64,000 nt of DNA from contig CAUYUJ010003592.1 of NCBI GenBank assembly GCA_963575745.1, positions 62,001-126,000 on the forward strand, in the 5' to 3' direction. This document shows positions 59,401-64,000 of this stretch, piece after piece; position 1 is the first letter of the stretch, and every line of letters begins with the position of its first letter. A program made the position numbers and the translations under genes. The notes beneath the pieces were generated by a model. The model worked only from the letters and a program-made list of their open reading frames with translations. It was not told the DNA's origin and did not search any database. Origin of the DNA: Prorocentrum cordatum (taxonomy: Eukaryota > Sar > Dinophyceae > Prorocentrales > Prorocentraceae).

Positions 59401-59554
59401 CGTAGACGGCCGCTGGGAAGGAGGGGGGTGAAGGAGGCCCGGGCCGCCGAGAGAGGGAGCGTTCGTGGGAGAGCGGGTGCGCTCTCAGGCGGCCGGAGGC
59501 TCCGAAGACGGGCGCCGCCGGGGCTCAAGGAACGGGGGTCCGTGCAGACGTTAT

Positions 59555-59739
59555 GTCGGGCGTGTCCCCCTACAGGGGGATTTCCGACGAAGAGAAAAGA
59601 ATACCCCAAAAATACCCCAAGAAGGTTTAAAAATATTCAAAAAATAGTCCCCATACTATTTGTTGATTTTTGTTTGATTATTCGTGGGGTATTTTTTTAT
59701 TTTTCTTCGAAAATCCACCTGTAGGGGGACAGGCCCGAC
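59555..59739 (+). repeat. TIR repeat family A, copy 5
   Basis: GTCGGGCGTGTCCCCCTACAGGGGG starts it and CCTGTAGGGGGACAGGCCCGAC ends it. At 185 bp it is the longest copy. The arms extend further inward: TTTCCGACGAAGAGAAAAGAA against TTTTTCTTCGAAAATCC, and ATACCCC against GGGGTAT. Confidence 0.88.
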
Positions 59740-59754
59740 TTAATGCAAACGGGG

Positions 59755-59970
59755 GTCAGCCAGGGCACCGGATCCTGCAGCATCCTGCGACAACCCCCTC
59801 TGGCTGACCCGGGTCCGCGAGCCGCTCGTGGCCGCGAGGCGGCCGTGCACATTGGCCGACCCGGGTTTGCGGAGACCTGCGTTGCAGTAGTTTTTTTTTC
59901 TCCTGAATTGCAGTTTTTTGGTTTCCTGCTGACCCGGGTCTGGATCGACCCGGGTCAGAAGATCCCCGAC
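59755..59970 (+). repeat. GACCCGGGTC repeat cluster, family S copy 2
   Basis: Four GACCCGGGT words and a GGATCCTGCAGCATCCTGC foldback lead to GGTCAGAAGATCCCCGACG, as at 44740-44900. Confidence 0.55.
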
Positions 59971-59994
59971 GCCGCGCACGGTCTTGGGTTCAAA

Positions 59995-60125
59995 GTCGGG
60001 CATGTCCCTCTACAGGAGGCACATTCAAGAATGGCATTTCTTGATCATTTTTGATCACTTGTCGTTTGGCTATCTGTTGGGGGCATTTTTCCTCCAAGGT
60101 CCGCCTGGGGGAGGACACGCCCGAC
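59995..60125 (+). repeat. TIR repeat family A, copy 6
   Basis: GTCGGGCATGTCCCTCTACAGGAGG and GGGGGAGGACACGCCCGAC bound a 131-bp element. Confidence 0.85.
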
Positions 60126-60263
60126 CTAAGCCTTTGAGCCTGGCACGCGCCCCCCGGGGGCCAAAACATGCCAGAGGCCCCCCGCGCGACGCGAGGGCGT
60201 CTGGGCGCCCTGGGATAATTAGGCGGCGTCGCGGACTGATCGAAGCAGCGTGAACAGAAATCT

Positions 60264-60470
60264 GCACGAACGAGATGGGCACGGAAAGAATGGGTACCAT
60301 GCTCAACAGCAGTTCCTGTTCATTTTGAACAGGACTCGCTGTCCGCGCCGCCGCGGCCTGTGTACATTTGAGACAGAAGGCCGCCTGCCCAACAGCGGCC
60401 GCTGTTGGTTTGGGACAACATTTGCTGTTGGGCATCGTACCCATTTTTTCGGTACCCATGTCGGGCGTCC
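60264..60470 (+). repeat. TIR repeat family B, copy 3
   Basis: It runs from ACGAGATGGGCACGGAAAGAATGGG to TTCGGTACCCATGTCGGGCGTCC. The core is nearly identical to copy 1, and the left end is slightly eroded. Confidence 0.88.
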
Positions 60471-60939
60471 AAAAGAAAAGGACCCGACCAGAACCTCGGG
60501 CCCCATCTCACTTTTGCCCTCATCGGGAGGCGTTTCTCCACCTTTTCCCTCACCTCTTCCCTGATGAACCCCTCCCCCACGCCCAGCCGCGGCGAAAGGG
60601 AGCTGGACAGGTGGCCGCGTCTGCACGACACCAGGGCCGAGAGCGAGCGCGCGACCAGAACCTCGGGCCCCCATCCTTCGGCGCCACTTTTCCAGCCGCA
60701 GTGCGCTGGCGAAACATCTGTCGCGCCAAAATCTTAGGGGGGGCCCGCTGCCTTCGGCGCGCAGGATAGGGGTGCATAGGCATATGAGGATGCAGCGACC
60801 CCCGATCGCCCACTCATCGCCGATAGGGCCCCGATAATCCGCTATATCGGAGACCGCTTGCTGATCAATCGGCGATGCATCGCTGATTGCCCGTTCGATG
60901 CCCCCCCCTGTGCCAGTCCCCCCCCCCTACAGCCAACCC
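60471..60939. other. no gene recognised
   Basis: CGATCGCC, CATCGCCGAT and CGGCGATGCATCGC words near 60800-60890 resemble the internal array of family E. No domain was found. Confidence 0.4.
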
Positions 60940-61370
60940 GCATAATAAGCATGGGCATTCTTCCAAATTGTACCCGTGCACCCTTGCCGCCTCGGTCCTT
61001 CCTTGGTCCGCCTTCGTTGGCCGCGCTCCGCTCGGAACGCCTCGTCATGGGTGTCCAAGACCGTTGCGTGCGAGGAGAAAAGGAGAGAGGAGGGAAGAGC
61101 AGGAGGAGGAGGGAGGATGAGGAGGAGGAGGAGGAGGAGGAGGAGGCGGCGGAGGAGGAGGAGGAGGAGAAGGAGGAGGAGGAGGGGAGGAGAGGAGGAG
61201 GGGGGGGAGGGGGAGAGGGGGGGGAGGGGGAGGGGGAGGGGGAGGAGGAGGAGGAGGAGGAGGAGGAGGAGGAGGAGGAGGAGGAGGAGGAGGAGGAGGA
61301 GGAGGAGGGGGAGGAGGAGGAGCAGGAGGAGGAGAGCGTCCAAGGCCGTTGCATCCTCGTCGCGCATGCC
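60940..61370 (+). repeat. dispersed repeat family P, copy 2, with (GGA)n core
   Basis: The flanks GGGCATTCTTCCAAATTGTACCC, TGTCCAAGACCGTTGCGTGCGAGG and GGCCGTTGCATCCTCGTCGCGCATGCC match 33230-33560. The GGA/GAG core here is about 250 bp and includes G-run variants. Confidence 0.75.
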
Positions 61371-61616
61371 TACTGACACGGCCCGCCTGCATCGCTGAGA
61401 GCCGCCCGGCGGGCCCGCCTGGGCGCCTAGCCCGGCGCGCCCCACCCCCCGCCGGGCCCGCGCCGAGAGGTGTGCGCGGGCCCGGCGCCGGGCCACTGGA
61501 CCGTGCGGCTGGCGATGACGCAGCTGCCGGGCGTGCCCCTGGAGCTCGTGGGGGGAACTCAGCCACGCGCAGAGGGGGGGTGGGGGGAGGGGGTAGGGCT
61601 TCTTGGAAGCACCCCT
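61371..61616. other. no gene recognised; very GC-rich
   Basis: CpG-dense GGGCCCGGCGCC-rich sequence, with no coding support. Confidence 0.4.
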
Positions 61617-61674
61617 GCTTCTTAGAAGGCGCGGGCCTTATCTTTAGATGTGAGGCCCGCGCCTTCTAAGAAGC
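61617..61674 (+). repeat. perfect 22-bp-stem hairpin
   Basis: GCTTCTTAGAAGGCGCGGGC (then CT) pairs exactly with its inverted copy ending GCCTTCTAAGAAGC, around the loop TATCTTTAGATGTG. A decayed relative lies at 54752-54860. Confidence 0.9.
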
Positions 61675-61763
61675 AGCCTCTTTCTAAGACGCCCTCCCCC
61701 CTCCCTCCACCCCCTTGTGCGCGCCGCCAAGGAACGGAACCGATGTTGACCGAAAAAAACAGA

Positions 61764-61937
61764 ACGCCATAAACAGAACCTTTTGGCACTCCGCGCGGGG
61801 TTCTGGGACCCGCGCCGGGCCCGCCCGGCGGCGCCTCCAGCGCCGCCCTTGGCGCGCTCCGCGCGCCAGGGAGGGGGGGTTAGCGCAGATCCAAGAAATC
61901 TGCGCGGAGCGCCAAAAGTTGTTTATCGTTATGGCGT
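61764..61937 (+). repeat. TIR repeat family D, copy 2
   Basis: ACGCCATAAACAGAACC, TTTTGGCACTCCGCGCGG and TTCTGG at the left are mirrored by CCAAGAAATCTGCGCGGAGC, GCCAAAAG and ATGGCGT at the right. The arms total about 45 bp and the element 174 bp. Confidence 0.85.
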
Positions 61938-62029
61938 GGATTCTAGCTATTCTTCTTTGTCTTTCTATTATTGTAGTGGCCTCCAGCCAGTGCCGCCGAT
62001 CCGGGGCGCTCCAGATGATGATGACGGTG

Positions 62030-62215
62030 GTGATGTGACGATGGTGATGGTGATGGTGATGGAGATGGTGATGATCTTGACCCCCCCAAAACCCCCTCTC
62101 TCCTGTCCCCCCTCCCTTTCTCCTGTCCCCTCCCCCCCCTCTCTCCTTTTCCGTCCCCCTCCCCCCTCTCTCCTGTCCCCCCCCCTCTCCTGTCCCCCCC
62201 CCCCTTCAACAATTA
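62030..62215 (+). repeat. (GATGGT)n then (CCCTCTCTCCTGTC)n low-complexity tract
   Basis: 62036-62075 is GATGGTGATGGTGATGG. 62080-62215 is a C-rich tract built from CCTCTCTCCTGTCCCCC units, the same unit as at 62755-62955. Confidence 0.85.
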
Positions 62216-62339
62216 TTCAATATGAATGCTACTCTCCCTCTTCCCCTGATGATGGTTTGAAAGTGGCCGACCCCCCCCGCGTATTGTTTTTTTCACACAG
62301 GTTTCCCCAGAGTTGGGTTCTCGCTTGCATTGTTTTTCA

Positions 62340-62680
62340 AAATGCTGCTCTCGCTGAGGCGCCGGCCTCATTTTCGGGCCCCGCTCGTTCCGAATCGTGC
62401 TCCCGCTGCAGCGCTGGCCTCATTTTCGGGCTTCCGCTCGTTCCGAATCGTGCTCCCGCTGCAGCGCTGGCCTCATTTCCGCGCTTCGGCTCGTTTCGAC
62501 TCGTGCTCCCACTGCAGCGCTGGCGTCATTTCCCGTGCCATGCCACGGCATACAATGCAATGCTAGGTTGATGCTACGCTTTGCGGTGGTGCTCTTCTAC
62601 GCCATGCCACGCCGTGCTCTACAATGCACCGCGTACCCTTTCGGGATCATTGCCCTGCTCGACATCCGACTGAGCGAGTA
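62340..62680 (-). repeat. dispersed repeat family O, copy 2 (inverted), with 53-bp tandem units
   Basis: It is the reverse-complement relative of 40585-41060. It ends with CATTGCCCTGCTCGACATCC. It contains three or four units of a 53-bp repeat starting CTGCAGCGCTGGCCTCATTT (for example at 62406 and 62459), and ATGCCACG-type repeats. Confidence 0.75.
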
Positions 62681-62749
62681 GAGAGGGGATCTGCGCCATG
62701 GTAAGGGATGGGAGGGAGGGGAAGGATGTCAGGTATGACGCGAGCGCAT

Positions 62750-63145
62750 CTAGCTTGCCCCCCCCCTCTCTCCTGCCCCCCCCCCTCTCTCTCTCCTGTC
62801 CCCCCCCCTTCCTCCCCCCATTCCTCTCTCCTGTCCCCTCCCCCACCTCTCTCTCTCCTTTCCCCCCCCCCTCTCTCCTGTCCCCCCCCCCTCTCTCATT
62901 CCCCCCCGTTCTCTCCTGTCCCCCTCCCCTCCCCCCCCCCCTCTCTCCTGTCCAGGGCGCAGTGCGGGGGGGGGGAGCTGGGGGAAAGAGAAGGTGCAGA
63001 GGCGGCGGGGGGGGGGTGGGGTGCAGGAAGAGGAGAGGGGGGGGGGGGGGGGGGGGGCGAGAGGAGATTGCGGGGGGGGGGGGGGGGGGTGCAGGAAGGG
63101 AAGGGGGGCGCCGGAGAGGAAGGTGCAGGTGGGGGGGGGGCGGTC
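62750..63145 (+). repeat. (CCCTCTCTCCTGTC)n tract followed by long G-runs
   Basis: 62755-62955 is C/T-rich with CTCTCTCCTGTCCCCCC units. 62962-63140 is G/A-rich with uninterrupted G-runs (for example about 63039-63058 and 63073-63090). The two halves are roughly complementary, so a large foldback or triplex is possible. Confidence 0.85.
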
Positions 63146-63269
63146 CCGGCATTGGGGAGGCCGCGCGTGTCAATTATTTCGTCGTTTGGTTCCCCCCCCT
63201 GCAGAGCGAAGCTTGAGCGAGCTCAAGCCCACGCTCTCAGAAAACCGCACGCTGGATCGGCGGATGTTT

Positions 63270-63333
63270 ATAATTATGCGATTATTATTATCATTATTAT
63301 TATTATTATCATTATCATTATTATTATTATTCT
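63270..63333 (+). repeat. (ATT)n microsatellite
   Basis: ATTATTATT runs with ATC variants, strikingly AT-rich against its surroundings. Confidence 0.95.
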
Positions 63334-63371
63334 AGTTGAGCATCGTTTACCCGTCCCCGCCTCTCTCTTTG

Positions 63372-63517
63372 ATCGGGCATGTCCATCTACAGGAGGAGTA
63401 GTCGAGAGTAGTCAATGCATAGTCTGCAGACGACCTTCTGATTAGTTGTATGAATATGTTCGATTATTGATGGGATAGCTTTTCCAACGATCTCTTGTAG
63501 GGAAGACATGGTTTACC
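63372..63517 (+). repeat. TIR repeat family A, copy 7
   Basis: ATCGGGCATGTCCATCTACAGGAGG begins it. The right end CTTGTAGGGAAGACATGG has decayed. Confidence 0.75.
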
Positions 63518-63664
63518 TAGGCCCAGCGTGGGACATAGGCCGTGCCTTTCGGGTGTCGAGGGTCAACCCCCAAGATAGGGTGTTGAGATCGACTCGCTCG
63601 GGATGGGGATGGGGGTGGGGATATGAGGGGGCTGGTTGAACGATATTCAGATACGTAGATTTCA

Positions 63665-63815
63665 GGCGGGCATGTCTCTCTACAAGAGGATTTTCAAACA
63701 TTGTGAAACACCAGTCTGGAGACGATGTGTTTAGGATTTGTTTACTATTTGTTGGACGTGTTTATTGATAATTTGTGTTTTTGTCCAAATTCGCCTGTAT
63801 GGGGACACGCCCGAC
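63665..63815 (+). repeat. TIR repeat family A, copy 8
   Basis: GGCGGGCATGTCTCTCTACAAGAGG and CCTGTATGGGGACACGCCCGAC bound a 151-bp element. The interior has AGTCTGGAGACGATG like copy 4. Confidence 0.8.
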
Positions 63816-64000
63816 TCAAGCTTAGATGTGTCAGGCGCGATCATTTACCCAGGTTGTTAACGTTTGCTATTGTTTGGTAGTGGTCGCTTATAGGTGCTAA
63901 TAAGCGCTGACAGGCGCTAGTCGGGACATTGATGAAGACTAGGCGCTCATAGGGCGGAACCTGATTCGAGCCCATTCTTTGCACATATACGCAGCGATGC
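63816..64000. other. no gene recognised; GGCGCT-type short repeats
   Basis: TAGGTGCTAATAAGCGCTGACAGGCGCTAGTC and GGCGCTCATAGG words form a small degenerate repeat near the window end. Confidence 0.4.

Noticed and set aside
1-64000. tRNA genes and full dinoflagellate spliced-leader genes
   Set aside because: No cloverleaf with a GGTTCRANYCC arm and acceptor pairing, and no exact leader copy, was found by eye; a covariance-model search would be decisive.

Overview
The window looks like nuclear DNA of a large, GC-rich, repeat-dominated eukaryotic genome, most likely a dinoflagellate. This is an inference. It rests on a Ty1/copia retrotransposon with a partial resemblance to the dinoflagellate spliced leader in its LTR, many short palindromic repeats, very long trinucleotide tracts and extremely low gene density. 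No exact spliced-leader gene, rRNA, tRNA, CRISPR array or bacterial operon was found. Most long reading frames are open only because of GC-rich or trinucleotide composition and are not annotated as genes.

Left arm (1-11.77 kb): repeats, plus one recognisable cellular gene remnant, an SLC1-type dicarboxylate/amino-acid:cation symporter (1434-2540). Its frame is intact except for one TGA. Around it lie 11-bp and ~100-bp tandem arrays, a ~0.75 kb ACT/AGT trinucleotide tract, an array of TGTGAATTCACA-like palindromes and several terminal-inverted-repeat (TIR) elements.

Centre (11.76-29.79 kb): one 18.0 kb Ty1/copia LTR retrotransposon on the + strand. It has 197-bp LTRs (11768-11964 and 29584-29780; 10 mismatches, about 95% identical) and a 5-bp target duplication GAATG. 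In order it encodes a coiled-coil gag, a nucleic-acid-binding segment with three CCCH fingers and an RS-rich tail (instead of a retroviral CCHC knuckle), aspartic protease, integrase, reverse transcriptase and RNase H. About 8.3 kb of further coding-like sequence then follows that ordinary copia elements lack. It includes a ~1050-residue ORF with a Tpt1/KptA-like RNA 2'-phosphotransferase (ADP-ribosyltransferase-fold) domain, and a C-terminal ORF with a C-x2-C...C-x2-C zinc ribbon. The 3' non-coding region holds a run of strong stem-loops. Several frameshifts and four in-frame stops show that this copy is probably defective, or that the assembly has indels.

Right arm (29.8-64 kb): no supported cellular gene. 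It is a mosaic of small non-autonomous TIR elements in several families. Family A has the TIR GTCGGGCATGTCC (about ten copies). Family B has ~207-bp copies with long TIRs (three copies). Families C, D, E and G and several single or paired elements make up the rest. There are kilobase-scale GGA/CCT tracts with shared flanks, a 33-bp minisatellite readable as an 11-residue repeat, and a 4-kb higher-order satellite (46.66-50.6 kb, ~1.07 kb period) whose units each carry conserved hairpins. No transposase that could mobilise the TIR families is encoded here.
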